From positions 1-64,000 of the forward strand of contig NZ_JBAJNO010000003.1 in NCBI RefSeq assembly GCF_036880985.1: a DNA stretch of 64,000 nucleotides, given 5' to 3'. Made by a program: the position numbers and the translations under genes. The notes under the pieces are model-generated. The model did not search any database. It saw only the letters and a program-made list of their open reading frames with translations, and had not been told where the DNA came from. This stretch comes from Limibacter armeniacum (lineage in GTDB: Bacteria > Bacteroidota > Bacteroidia > Cytophagales > Flammeovirgaceae). Positions 36,848 through 44,503 of the stretch are shown here, piece after piece (position 1 is the stretch's first letter; each line of letters begins with the position of its first letter).

Positions 36848-36911
36848 TTCAAAGGTACTTTCTTATTGATGAAAGACCCTATGACTACAATATTCTGAAC
36901 CTGTAGTACTA

Positions 36912-37175
36912 ATGAAAGACCTATTACGATCTGTTATAGTTCTTCTAGCGCTTCTTTCCAATAGGTTTTTTGTTGTCCAGTCTAAGGCTCAAGGTGACGG
37001 ACCATTGACCTACCCTTGCATATTTAACATTGAGGGTGATTCCAAGGAGCTTTGGAATATGAATGTTACGTATGCGTGGGTAGGTGTACCATTTGCCAAG
37101 CTAATGGCAGCTTATACACAAAGTATTAAGCAATACCCAAATATCGAACCTGGGGCAAAACGACCTTCGCATTAA
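36912..37175 (+). CDS. small secreted-type hypothetical, possibly a gene fragment
   Basis: 87 residues. A signal peptide (ending QSKAQ at about 29) is followed by GDGPLTYPCIFNIEGDS and VGVPFAKLMAAYTQSIKQYP. The GDGP after the signal site recalls the beginning of beta-barrel 'transporter' proteins of the phenol MetA type in Bacteroidota, which are several times longer. It might be the start of such a gene fused to an unrelated or C-terminal piece, but I cannot show that. It lies 39 bp before hairpin repeat E. Confidence 0.45.
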   Translation: MKDLLRSVIVLLALLSNRFFVVQSKAQGDGPLTYPCIFNIEGDSKELWNMNVTYAWVGVPFAKLMAAYTQSIKQYPNIEPGAKRPSH

Positions 37176-37213
37176 ACAATATCAATTACCATTTGGTAGC
37201 TTCAAACCAAAGC

Positions 37214-37308
37214 GTTTTATAACAACCTATATCCGTTTATTAAATTTTGAATTAGTAGTATCTTGACAGAGATAAGCTTGAACAAATGATAGCTAATGGC
37301 TATAAAAC
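37214..37308 (+). repeat. dispersed hairpin repeat, copy E
   Basis: Ends GTTTTATAAC (37214-37223) and GGCTATAAAAC (37298-37308) are complementary except for one position. Compared with copies D and F, both ends differ in sequence but remain complementary. The inner arms TTTATTAAATTTTG and TAAGCTTGAACAAA pair with wobble. The core TAGTAGTATCTTGACAGAGA matches the family. An ATG at 37286 lies inside the repeat, so the following gene is started downstream at 37316. Confidence 0.72.
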
Positions 37309-37315
37309 AAAAGGA

Positions 37316-38335
37316 ATGCAAAAGACACTACTCTTCAATAGGAATGTAATTAATTTTGGAATCCCATTAGTGCTTTTAGTAGTGCTGATATTCACTATGA
37401 AGTCCTCATTTATAGCAGGAAATGATACACTATACTTAGCAGTAACAGCAGACCTAATCTTGACTATTCCTTTTGTTTATTTACTCCTTATTTTTAAAAC
37501 GGGTATCCCTAAAACTACGATAGTTCCTGTAATCGTAGTTGGACTTTTAATTGGCTCATACTTCTTACCAAAGGAAGGTCAGATGTATTTAGGGCTTTTT
37601 AAATCGTGGGCGTTGCCCATTATTGAACTTGCAGTTTTGACAGTTGTTGTAATCAAATTTCGAAAAGCGCTCAAGGCTTACAGAGGGCTAAAAGATACAG
37701 TACCTGATTTTTTTGATATACTACGAAGTTCCTGTCATGATATCCTTCCCAAAAATTTAGTATTACCATTTGCTACTGAAGTAGCCGTATTTTATTACGG
37801 GTTTGTCAATTGGAAAGAAAAAATAATTACTGATAACGAATTCACCTACCATAAAAAAAGTGGGACACCTGCGCTATTTGGTGCATTTATTTTAATCATT
37901 TCTATTGAGACTATCGCTTTACATTTTTTACTTCTAAGGTGGAATACTTTAATAGCTTGGGTTCAAACTGGGTTAAGTCTATACACTGTCATTCAATTAT
38001 TTGGATTTGCAAAAGCACTATCCAAAAGACCTATTTCTATGGATGATAAAAACCTGATCTTACGATATGGAATTATGAATGAGGCGCAAATACCCTATTT
38101 GGATATTGAAACTGTGTACCTATCCAAGAAAGGACTTGGTAAAGACCAATTATTCAAAACATTATCTCCCCTGGGAGAACTTGAAAGTCATAATGTAATT
38201 ATCAGGCTTAAAAGAGCGCATACTTTAACTGGACTGTATGGCTTCAAGAAAAAATTTAAAACTATAGGGTTTCATCTTGATGAACCTAATGATTTCAAAG
38301 AAAAATTAGACAATATCATACAACAAGATCAATAG
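37316..38335 (+). CDS. multi-pass membrane protein of unknown function
   Basis: 339 residues from the ATG at 37316. The in-frame ATG at 37286 lies inside the hairpin repeat and is rejected. Six or so hydrophobic segments are visible: about 15-33, 42-65, 70-87, 98-112, 190-210 and 220-238. The C-terminal ~90 residues are soluble and contain YGIMNEAQIPYLDIETVYLS and NVIIRLKRAHTLTGLYGFKK, which resembles a bacterial PH-like (bPH2) fold. I know no function for this combination. The gene lies between hairpin repeats E and F and has no partner. Confidence 0.65.
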   Translation: MQKTLLFNRNVINFGIPLVLLVVLIFTMKSSFIAGNDTLYLAVTADLILTIPFVYLLLIFKTGIPKTTIVPVIVVGLLIGSYFLPKEGQMYLGLFKSWALPIIELAVLTVVVIKFRKALKAYRGLKDTVPDFFDILRSSCHDILPKNLVLPFATEVAVFYYGFVNWKEKIITDNEFTYHKKSGTPALFGAFILIISIETIALHFLLLRWNTLIAWVQTGLSLYTVIQLFGFAKALSKRPISMDDKNLILRYGIMNEAQIPYLDIETVYLSKKGLGKDQLFKTLSPLGELESHNVIIRLKRAHTLTGLYGFKKKFKTIGFHLDEPNDFKEKLDNIIQQDQ

Positions 38336-38397
38336 CATTCCTCCTTCAAAATAATACTAGTTCCAAAGACGGTGTTTCTGCTATGAGCTTGAAACAC

Positions 38398-38487
38398 TTA
38401 TAACACGCCATACAGGTTTATTAAACCTTAGGTTAGTATTATATTGGAAAGGTTTACTTTTGAACAAGTGATAGTTAAGTGTTATAC
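38398..38487 (+). repeat. dispersed hairpin repeat, copy F
   Basis: The ends TTATAACAC (38398-38406) and GTGTTATAC (38479-38487) are complementary over 8 bp. The core is TAGGTTAGTATTATATTGGA followed by AAGGTTTACTTTTGAACAAG. The inner arm contains the self-complementary GGTTTATTAAACC. It precedes the LysE gene by 30 bp in the same direction. Confidence 0.75.
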
Positions 38488-38517
38488 AACAACAAATAAT
38501 AGCTGAAATAGAAAAAA

Positions 38518-39150
38518 ATGATACCAATTAATGACTTACTACTCTTTGGATTAGCCGCTTTGATTATGGTACTATCCCCTGGACCAAATATGATTTACCT
38601 GATTTCAAGGTCTCTGTCTCAAGGTAAAAATGCTGGAATCATTTCTCTTCTCGGAGTAATGTCAGGATTCTTATTTCATATCCTTATGGTTTCATTTGGA
38701 CTTACTGCAATATTTTTTGCAGTACCATATGCATTTGTGGTGGTAAAGTTTCTTGGTGTTGTATACCTACTCTACTTGGCTTATAAATCTGTAAGATCTC
38801 AAAATAAAATTTTTGATGCTGATAAGAACCTTCAATCAAACAACCCTCTAAAGTTGTTCAACATCGGGCTAATGACAAATGTCCTTAACCCAAAAATGGC
38901 TGTTTTTTATCTTTCATTTTTTCCACAGTTTATAAAACCTGAAAATGGTTCGATTTTAAGTCAAAGTTTTCAACTAGGAATAGTTCAAATAATTATAAGC
39001 TTTTCAGTAAACTTTTTGATCGTAATTTCGGCTGCCAAATTAGCGACTTGGTTCTCCCAAAAACCACTTTGGCTCAGGGTTCAAAAATGGTTTATGGCTT
39101 CCGTATTAACTGGGCTTGCTATGAAAATGGCATTGACAAAAGTAAAATAA
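38518..39150 (+). CDS. LysE/RhtB family amino-acid exporter
   Basis: 210 residues with six hydrophobic segments. The N-terminal LMVLSPGPNMIYLISRSLSQ-like run, seen as VLSPGPNMIYLISRSLSQGK, and GIISLLGVMSGFLFHILMVS are the LysE family signature (the first helix with PGPN). The central FNIGLMTNVLNPKMAVFYLS is the second signature. It exports amino acids or their analogues, such as threonine or homoserine lactone, across the inner membrane. The substrate is not determinable. It sits between hairpin repeat F and a strong terminator, before repeat G. Confidence 0.92.
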   Translation: MIPINDLLLFGLAALIMVLSPGPNMIYLISRSLSQGKNAGIISLLGVMSGFLFHILMVSFGLTAIFFAVPYAFVVVKFLGVVYLLYLAYKSVRSQNKIFDADKNLQSNNPLKLFNIGLMTNVLNPKMAVFYLSFFPQFIKPENGSILSQSFQLGIVQIIISFSVNFLIVISAAKLATWFSQKPLWLRVQKWFMASVLTGLAMKMALTKVK

Positions 39151-39340
39151 CAGCACTGCATCTCTAAAAGCAAAATCAGGGTAAACTTGCTTACCTCTCA
39201 CCCACGCTCAATTTCAATTGCCTTACAACTCATAAATGGCGGATATGTAGCTCCGTTATGTACCATCTGAGAGATATGAGTTAGACACTTCATGATATTT
39301 GAATCATGAAGATAAAACAATAAAGATTGGTTTTTGTGAA

Positions 39341-39366
39341 CCAGACCTGAAGGGTCTGGCTTTTTT
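39341..39366 (+). terminator. intrinsic terminator after LysE gene
   Basis: The arms CCAGACC and GGTCTGG are followed by six T. It is about 190 bp past the LysE stop and is of the recurrent type. Confidence 0.85.
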
Positions 39367-39469
39367 ATGTCTAAAACTGATCAACAGAAATAAGAGTATA
39401 CCGAATATAATGATTAGGTCAAGTTCCACCCGTCATATTTTTCACACTACACCAAAGACGCTGAAAACA

Positions 39470-39550
39470 ATTTAAACACCCTCAATCCGTTTATTAAATC
39501 TTGGACTAGTACAATTAAAATTGAACAAACAATAGCTTTATGTTACAAAG
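39470..39550 (+). repeat. dispersed hairpin repeat, copy G
   Basis: Contains CCGTTTATTAAATCTTGGAC and TAGTACAATTAAAATTGAAC with the 3' end ATAGCTTTATGTTACAAAG. The inner arms pair over about 10 positions (TTTATTAAATC against AATTGAACAAA). The 5' end (TTTAAACACC) pairs only partly with GTTACAAA. It precedes the secreted-protein gene by 107 bp. Confidence 0.65.
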
Positions 39551-39656
39551 CATACCATAAAAGCAGATGTCTAATAAGTACATATTAATGACATCTACCC
39601 AATTAGTGACATACAACCTGTTTATTAGAAACAGTATTTGAAATAAAATTAGCACT

Positions 39657-40247
39657 ATGAATAATCGAACTACAAAATTAAGCTATCTCCTTTTAATATT
39701 AATCACTTCACTTTCAGTAACTTCAGCTTTTGGACAAAATAATGAGTTTTTACTTCAGGACTCTCAGGCTGGAATTTTTAAAGTTGGAGAAGAGATACCA
39801 TTTGCTGAGGCTGAAAAAATGTCCTACATCGTACAAGAAAAAAACGATGTTATAAGTACTCCTGTTAGTGATCGTCATGAGCCATATTATCTATTTTATG
39901 CAGGTAAGGAAAAACTGGTGAAAATTATTCCAGAGTACAATTATGAGACTCAATCTTTTAACAAGAAAGTTGGTGAAGTATTCGTGTTTTCTCCAAAGTT
40001 TAAAACTACAAAAGGCATTGGGGTAGGTTCTACCGTTGAGGAGTTTGCAAGCGAGTATGCCGATTTTCAGTTGTGGTATACTTATATTAGTGATATGTAT
40101 GGTATTGACACAAAAGGGTTAAACGCTCAGTTTTTGTTAAATGGAAACGATTACGTGGAGAAAGTTGACTTTGATAGTGATCTAACCATTTTGATGAAAT
40201 CAAAATTCAAGGAAGGATCAAAAATTCACACTGTCAGATATTATTAG
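39657..40247 (+). CDS. secreted hypothetical protein
   Basis: 196 residues with a signal peptide (ending TSAFGQ at about 26). The mature part is beta-rich and reads DSQAGIFKVGEEIPFAEAEK, then FSPKFKTTKGIGVGSTVEEF and YTYISDMYGIDTKGLNAQFL. The KGIGVGSTVEEF run resembles segments of small outer-surface proteins in Bacteroidota, but I cannot name a family. It is preceded by hairpin repeat G and ends at a bidirectional terminator. No lipobox or membrane segment is present. Confidence 0.6.
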   Translation: MNNRTTKLSYLLLILITSLSVTSAFGQNNEFLLQDSQAGIFKVGEEIPFAEAEKMSYIVQEKNDVISTPVSDRHEPYYLFYAGKEKLVKIIPEYNYETQSFNKKVGEVFVFSPKFKTTKGIGVGSTVEEFASEYADFQLWYTYISDMYGIDTKGLNAQFLLNGNDYVEKVDFDSDLTILMKSKFKEGSKIHTVRYY

Positions 40248-40259
40248 ATATAAAAACAA

Positions 40260-40290
40260 AACCCCGAATGAACGATCATTCGGGGTTTTT
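40260..40290. terminator. bidirectional terminator
   Basis: Arms AACCCCGAATGA and TCATTCGGGGTT pair over 12 bp with a 4-base loop. T runs occur on both strands. It serves the secreted-protein gene (+) and the convergent disrupted gene (-). Confidence 0.93.
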
Positions 40291-41355
40291 AGTTACTTTT
40301 TGGATATTCTATTGTTGTTGTTCCAGAAACTCCTCTAAAGCTTGTTTATTCTTTGTATATGCCATTTTCCCAACAGCCATATGATATTTCTGCTTGTCTG
40401 AACAAAAACGATAAGCCATTTTAGCAAACTTTAATCGAGTTCCATCTAAATTGAAAATTGCCAGATAATCTAAGACCTGAGCAGTACTAATACAACCTTT
40501 TTCCATAAGAAATTCATTAGCCATTTCAACTGGTTTACCACCATTGTCCAACTCGGTTTTAATATCAGTTTTTAGCGTGGAATAATCACTAAAAGATAAC
40601 TCACAGTTTTCAATAACTACCTTTTCTTCTTTATTCTCTTCCTTCTTATCATCTTCGGCTACTTCATCTTTATAACTTGTGCTTTTTATAGTAATGGCAT
40701 CAATATTAACCTTAGATACAACCATTAGGTTAAACACACCTTTCCAGTTAATGGTGAACTCTTCGCTGTTTGGACTTAAATTAATTGAAAAGGTATATGA
40801 TTTACCTGGAAGAAGAGCTTCCCCTTTTTTTACTATATCAGGGTTTCCGCCAGTAACGGTAAGCTTTGTGAGATCTACTTTCCCTACCTGTTCCCATTTC
40901 CATTGAATGTCACTTTTATTTGTGCATATTTTCTATCTGCATAAACATTGTACTCCATCACCTTTACATCGAATTCTTCGATAGTTTGTGTCGCTTTTTC
41001 TGCTACTACTAAGCTCTCTGCTTCCAGTGAATTTCCTGATTCAACAGCATATGTTAAACCATCGAGTACAAGCTGAAACAATTCAGTATTTGGTTGTACA
41101 GGAGCTTTTGCTCTGAACTCGTTATAAATAGTTTTGCTTTCACCCGATTTCAATATATAATTTCCAGAAAGCGAATTAACTGTACCTTTATTTTGCTTGA
41201 TAGCAGCTTTCTTACGGTCAATAAACAAAATACCATCTCCAATATTTTCCACATTATAATTAATATAATATGTCGATGAAGATGGCTTAACTTTCTGAAA
41301 TACAATACTAATGTGACGTCCTGAAATAGCGTTACAGATTTACAATGATACAACT

Positions 41356-42276
41356 TTATATGGATCCCACTAGCTCAAGTGCTGGTGGGTTTTCTTTTTT
41401 ATAGGTCTTAATCTTTATCTCTCTTTGCAGGTGCATGTATTCTGGCGTTTTCATCCTGCATGATAAATGGGGTCTTTCCGTGTTGTAGATGTCTATACTC
41501 TGCTTGATTATTTTCTTCATAAGTTGGATATCATTGATTTGGATTCCTCTTATAAACTCCTGCTTAAGGATGCCATTTACGCGTTCAGCTACTGCATTTT
41601 GATAAGGATCATACTTCTCAGTCATGCTACAGGTTACCTGTGCGTCGTCCAGCATTTCTTGATAATCATCACAACAATATTGCAACCCTCTATCGGAGTG
41701 ATGGATCAAGGCTTCTGCAGGGTATTCCCGTTGCAGGAGTCCCCTTTTCAATGCCCAGATAGCCCCTTGGGCATTTAAGCTGTTGGATACATCATAGCCA
41801 ACAACCTTTTTGGCATAAGCATCCGTGACCAAAGCCAGGTACATCGGGTTTTGCCTTGTGCCTATGTAGGTGATATCAGCCACCCAAAGCTGCTCTGGGC
41901 GCTTTACCTCCAAGTGTTGCGTCAGGTTCTTGTGCTTACGGAAACGGTGATGTGAGTTGGTGGTCACGTGATATCTTCTGCGAGGCTTTATCAGCATATG
42001 GTTAGCCCTGAGGATATCGAAAAGCCGATCTCTTCCTACATCAAGAGTCCTTAACTCCTGTTCCAAGATGGTGTACAGTTTGCGCACACCCAAGCGAGGC
42101 TGTCGCATGCGTACCTGCGTCACTAGCTCCAATACCTTCACCGTTAGGGCTTCCCGCTTCTTTTGCTCCTGCTTACATCTGTAATAAAACTGCCTGTTTA
42201 CCCCGAGTAACTCACAACATTCAACCTTGCTCCAACCGTGTTCAATGTTGCTGCCCTCGATTACTCGGGGGATATA
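41356..42276 (-). CDS. IS3-family transposase orfB, reached by -1 frameshift
   Basis: The integrase-like half. From a GTG at 42141 it has 261 residues, but the open frame reaches upstream to the end of orfA (GWSKVECCELLGVNRQFYYR), so it is made as an orfAB fusion. A six-A slip run at 42277-42282 (CGAAAAAAT on the minus strand) sits exactly where orfA and orfB frames can be joined by -1 shifting. The DDE core is visible: WVADITYIG (first D), IHHSDRGLQYC (second D) and DPYQNAVAERVNGILKQEF (E). The domain order is HTH_21 then rve. The frame appears intact, so transposition could still occur. Confidence 0.88.
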   Translation of the reverse strand, partial: YIPRVIEGSNIEHGWSKVECCELLGVNRQFYYRCKQEQKKREALTVKVLELVTQVRMRQPRLGVRKLYTILEQELRTLDVGRDRLFDILRANHMLIKPRRRYHVTTNSHHRFRKHKNLTQHLEVKRPEQLWVADITYIGTRQNPMYLALVTDAYAKKVVGYDVSNSLNAQGAIWALKRGLLQREYPAEALIHHSDRGLQYCCDDYQEMLDDAQVTCSMTEKYDPYQNAVAERVNGILKQEFIRGIQINDIQLMKKIIKQSIDIYNTERPHLSCRMKTPEYMHLQREIKIKTYKKENPPALELVGSI

Positions 42277-42662
42277 TTTTTTCGCACCGGGATGTTATAT
42301 TCTTTCTCTGCCATCTCCAGCATCATATCAAAGAGAATGATCTTCTTGTCAGCTCGTTCTACCTGCTTCTCTAGGGTTTGCTTCTGACGTTCCAGCAGCT
42401 TGACTTTTTGCTCCAGCTCCAATATTCTTTGCTCAGGGGGTTTCGACATTTTTAAGGGGTGTTTGTTGGACCAGTCCAAGTTACCAAATTTTCGCAACCA
42501 GTCACGAACAGTAGATTTGGCTTGAATACCATATTTGTCACAAGCGCCCTGTACGGAGAGCTTGCCTTCTTCCAATTCAGCGACCACTTGAAGCTTGAAG
42601 GACATTGTATAATCCTTCTGAGTTCGCTTTATATAAACCTGATTTACTTGCTTCTCTTCCAT
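42261..42662 (-). CDS. IS3-family transposase orfA
   Basis: 133 residues from the ATG at 42662. Upstream codons of the same frame belong to the interrupted host gene. The N-terminal helix-turn-helix (SFKLQVVAELEEGKLSVQGA, then YGIQAKSTVRDWLRKFG) is of the HTH_Tnp_1/IS3 type and is followed by a leucine-zipper-like coiled coil (EQRILELEQKVKLLERQKQT). The C-terminus overlaps the beginning of orfB. It binds the element's ends. A six-A run near its end allows a -1 shift to make the full transposase. Confidence 0.9.
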   Translation of the reverse strand: MEEKQVNQVYIKRTQKDYTMSFKLQVVAELEEGKLSVQGACDKYGIQAKSTVRDWLRKFGNLDWSNKHPLKMSKPPEQRILELEQKVKLLERQKQTLEKQVERADKKIILFDMMLEMAEKEYNIPVRKNISPE

Positions 42663-42809
42663 GACGTTACAGTTTTGGTGTAACGCTATACTAGGACGGG
42701 ACATAATGTTTTTATTTTCTATTGGCTCAGGCATATTATAAGTAACCTGTGCAATTGCTGTCATACTTATGAATATTGAAGCAATTAATAAGAAAAAAGT
42801 TTTAGCTAT

Positions 42810-43391
42810 AACTAATATTGATAATTGAAAAAATGAAATAAGTCTATACTATAAAACCTTGATAGTTACTATAGAATACCTTTTATACCGAAGATGTAAT
42901 ATGGAAATATCTATTGAGTTCAAAGAAGTTTCCCAAGACAAAAAGGCTAAGAATGAAAGAGAAAATACATTGAATAAGTATGGTTTGTAGCATCTAATAT
43001 AGCTGAATGGGTATGTGAAGTTTCTGTTGTTACTTCGAAAATAACGTCCAAAACCCCTAATATTATATAGCCTGACTAAGCAAAAACATAAATCTAACAT
43101 TTATCAAACTGTAAATCACACATTTGGTGAGAGATAAAGTAAAGAGAGAATAGACAAAGTGACTAGTAATAGAAAGTTTACAATAAGTAAATGTGTTGAT
43201 ATAAATGGCGAATCTACACACTGTTAACTACCAAAATTTTGGTTTACTATAAACTCAAAGTTTTATGATTATTGGACATTGAAGCTGACACAAAATAATA
43301 GGAGTTTATGATTGGTCATACCGACCATATAAACTCCTAATTATTATACACACTGGAATAGCGTTTTTTTTATCACCCTTCTAATATAAAA
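42810..43391. other. 582-bp AT-rich gap
   Basis: No gene with coding character. It holds the terminator at 43299-43339 and, at its left end, whatever promoter the broken secreted-protein gene had. Short frames on the minus strand have poor composition and no plausible start. Confidence 0.5.
43299..43339 (-). terminator. large hairpin after the XRE operon
   Basis: Arms TAGGAGTTTAT and ATAAACTCCTA are perfect over 11 bp, with an inner GGTC/GACC stem. It lies 53 bp beyond the XRE regulator stop. There is no long T run after it, so it may stabilise the transcript end rather than terminate strongly. Confidence 0.6.
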
Positions 43392-43592
43392 TCATTCATC
43401 TTCAGGGTCATTGAAGATTTCTTCAATGCGTAGCTTAAATAATTTCGATATTTTGAATGCTAATGGTAAACTCGGGTCAAACTTCCCCTTCTCAATAGCA
43501 TTGATTGTTTGGCGAGAAACCCCCAATGAGTCAGCTAAATCTGCTTGCGTCATATCTTTTTCTGCCCGAAGTACTTTTAGTTTATTTTTCAT
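43392..43592 (-). CDS. XRE-type HTH regulator
   Basis: 66 residues, little more than a lambda-repressor-like helix-turn-helix: NKLKVLRAEKDMTQADLADS then LGVSRQTINAIEKGKFDPSL, ending FNDPEDE. This small type is common with a membrane partner, where it represses its own operon. The ATG overlaps the stop of the membrane-protein gene (ATGA, 4 bp), so the two are coupled. Candidate operators lie upstream of the operon at 44010-44090. Confidence 0.93.
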   Translation of the reverse strand: MKNKLKVLRAEKDMTQADLADSLGVSRQTINAIEKGKFDPSLPLAFKISKLFKLRIEEIFNDPEDE

Positions 43593-43996
43593 GCGTAGTG
43601 CTTTTTCCCAACGAACAATGCAATCAAATATGAGATACTGATCAGCATCACCAAAAAGCCAATTTCAGCATTACCGGCAATAACATTGGCAGTATCCATT
43701 ACCGAATAGCTCAATCCTCCCACAATTCCAACTCCCAAAGCAATTCCCATAGCATCCATTTGAATTTTCTTCTGAAGTTCATCAAGAACACTCAGGTGTT
43801 TGATGTTTGCCCAAATCATTCCAATACCTATAGCCAAATTAATGATGATTGCAATAATGCTCCAGGTAGTGTTTTCCCTCCAAATAAACTTTGGGCCAAA
43901 GGTGGCCAATGCTAAAGAGACGACCCACAACAGTGTCCAAATTGCTAGGTTCTTCGTCATTCTATTGATCTGATCTTTCCTTTTATCGTTTTTCAT
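43589..43996 (-). CDS. membrane protein paired with the XRE regulator
   Basis: 135 residues with four hydrophobic segments, at about 15-33, 40-60, 80-105 and 112-130. It begins KNDKRKDQINRMTKNLAIWT and contains a polar loop LSVLDELQKKIQMDAMGIAL between helices 2 and 3. It belongs to the small four-helix proteins found next to XRE regulators in many bacteria. The function is unknown, although a signalling or stress role is often assumed. It is the first gene of a two-gene operon behind a large palindrome. Confidence 0.75.
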   Translation of the reverse strand: MKNDKRKDQINRMTKNLAIWTLLWVVSLALATFGPKFIWRENTTWSIIAIIINLAIGIGMIWANIKHLSVLDELQKKIQMDAMGIALGVGIVGGLSYSVMDTANVIAGNAEIGFLVMLISISYLIALFVGKKHYA

Positions 43997-44056
43997 ATGT
44001 CAACTATATTTGATTATTTGTAAAGTTTATTTGACATAAATGTATGAAATAAATTT

Positions 44057-44090
44057 AACATGACAAGTAAACTTTACTTTTTGTCATGTT
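44057..44090. promoter_or_regulatory. candidate XRE operator palindrome
   Basis: Perfect 10-bp arms AACATGACAA and TTGTCATGTT surround a second palindrome AGTAAACTTTACT. A related string GTAAAGTTTATTTGACA lies nearer the gene at about 44022-44038. The two copies of GTAAA-x-TTTA plus TGACA suggest binding sites for the XRE regulator. Confidence 0.55.
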
Positions 44091-44092
44091 AA

Positions 44093-44172
44093 ATGCTTTA
44101 TAGCACTCTATAATCGTTTATTCGATCTTGGTCTAGTACTGAAAGCAACAAGCTTGATCTAAGTTACAATTG
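44093..44172 (+). repeat. dispersed hairpin repeat, copy H
   Basis: Carries TCGTTTATTCGATCTTGGTC, then TAGTACTGAAAGCAACAAGC and TTGATCTAAGTTACAATTG. The inner arms end in GATCTTG and CAAGCTTG. The loop is shortened. It lies 22 bp before the SRA-HNH remnant, in the same direction. Confidence 0.6.
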
Positions 44173-44194
44173 ACAAGAATAAACTTTTTTAATT

Positions 44195-44503
44195 ATGAGA
44201 GTTTTTGGAGAGATAAAAGGTGTTATTGAAGGGCAGTTATTCGGTAATAGAATTTTATTAGCTGAGGCAGGAATACATAAACCGCATGTCGCTGGTATAA
44301 GTGGTTCAGAAAATGAAGGAGCTGATTCAATCGTAATTTCAGGTGGTTATGTTGATGACGAAGATTTAGGTGTATTTACTATATCTGAAAGTTTTGAAAT
44401 AATAGGCTTAGAATCAGAATATAAAAAGCTAACAGTTCACAAGAAACACAACATTGATAAAGAATGTTTAAAATACCATAGAGAGCATCATTATAAAAAG
44501 TAA
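44195..44503 (+). pseudogene. middle-deleted SRA-HNH endonuclease remnant
   Basis: A 102-codon frame. Residues 1-58 are the first half of a YDG/SRA domain, the module that flips and reads modified cytosine: VFGEIKGVIEGQLFGNR, AEAGIHKPHVAGISGS, then ADSIVISGGYVDDEDLG. It then stops matching SRA. From about 60 it resembles the extreme C-terminus of SRA-HNH endonucleases (ISESFEIIGLES, KLTVHKKHNIDKECLKYHRE). The second half of SRA and the whole HNH core are missing, and the join is in frame. A full protein would cut modified invading DNA. This one cannot. The C-terminal assignment is less certain than the SRA part. Confidence 0.65.

Larger units (their letters stand above)
41328..42687 (-). mobile_element. 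IS3-family insertion sequence
   Basis: 1360 bp with short ends AGCGTTACA at the left and TGTAACGCT at the right. They are perfect inverted repeats over 9 bp, extended by AT on both sides. It carries the two overlapping frames orfA and orfB in the usual order on the minus strand. No clear target duplication is visible beyond a possible AT dinucleotide, which would restore the frame of the interrupted gene. The element seems complete. Confidence 0.85.
40309..42809 (-). pseudogene. secreted-protein gene broken by an IS3 element and a frameshift
   Basis: On the minus strand the gene begins with a signal-peptide-like run (KTFFLLIASIFISMTAIAQ) that has no ATG in front. The codon at the expected start (42809-42807) is ATA. 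After VTYNMPEPIENKNIMSRPSI it is cut by the IS3 element at 42687, resumes at 41327 with SGRHISIVFQKVKPSSSTYY, and later reads ENIGDGILFIDRKKAAIKQ. At about 40895 a frameshift follows: one frame ends in YAQIKVTFNGNGNR, and the text continues in another as IQWKWEQVGKVDLTKLTVTG. It ends with MAVGKMAYTKNKQALEEFLE. Joining the flanks across the element restores the frame. The family is not recognised. Confidence 0.75.

Noticed and set aside
42849-43100. 83-codon frame on the minus strand
   Set aside because: Biased composition, no plausible start signal, no family resemblance, and it lies in an AT-rich gap.
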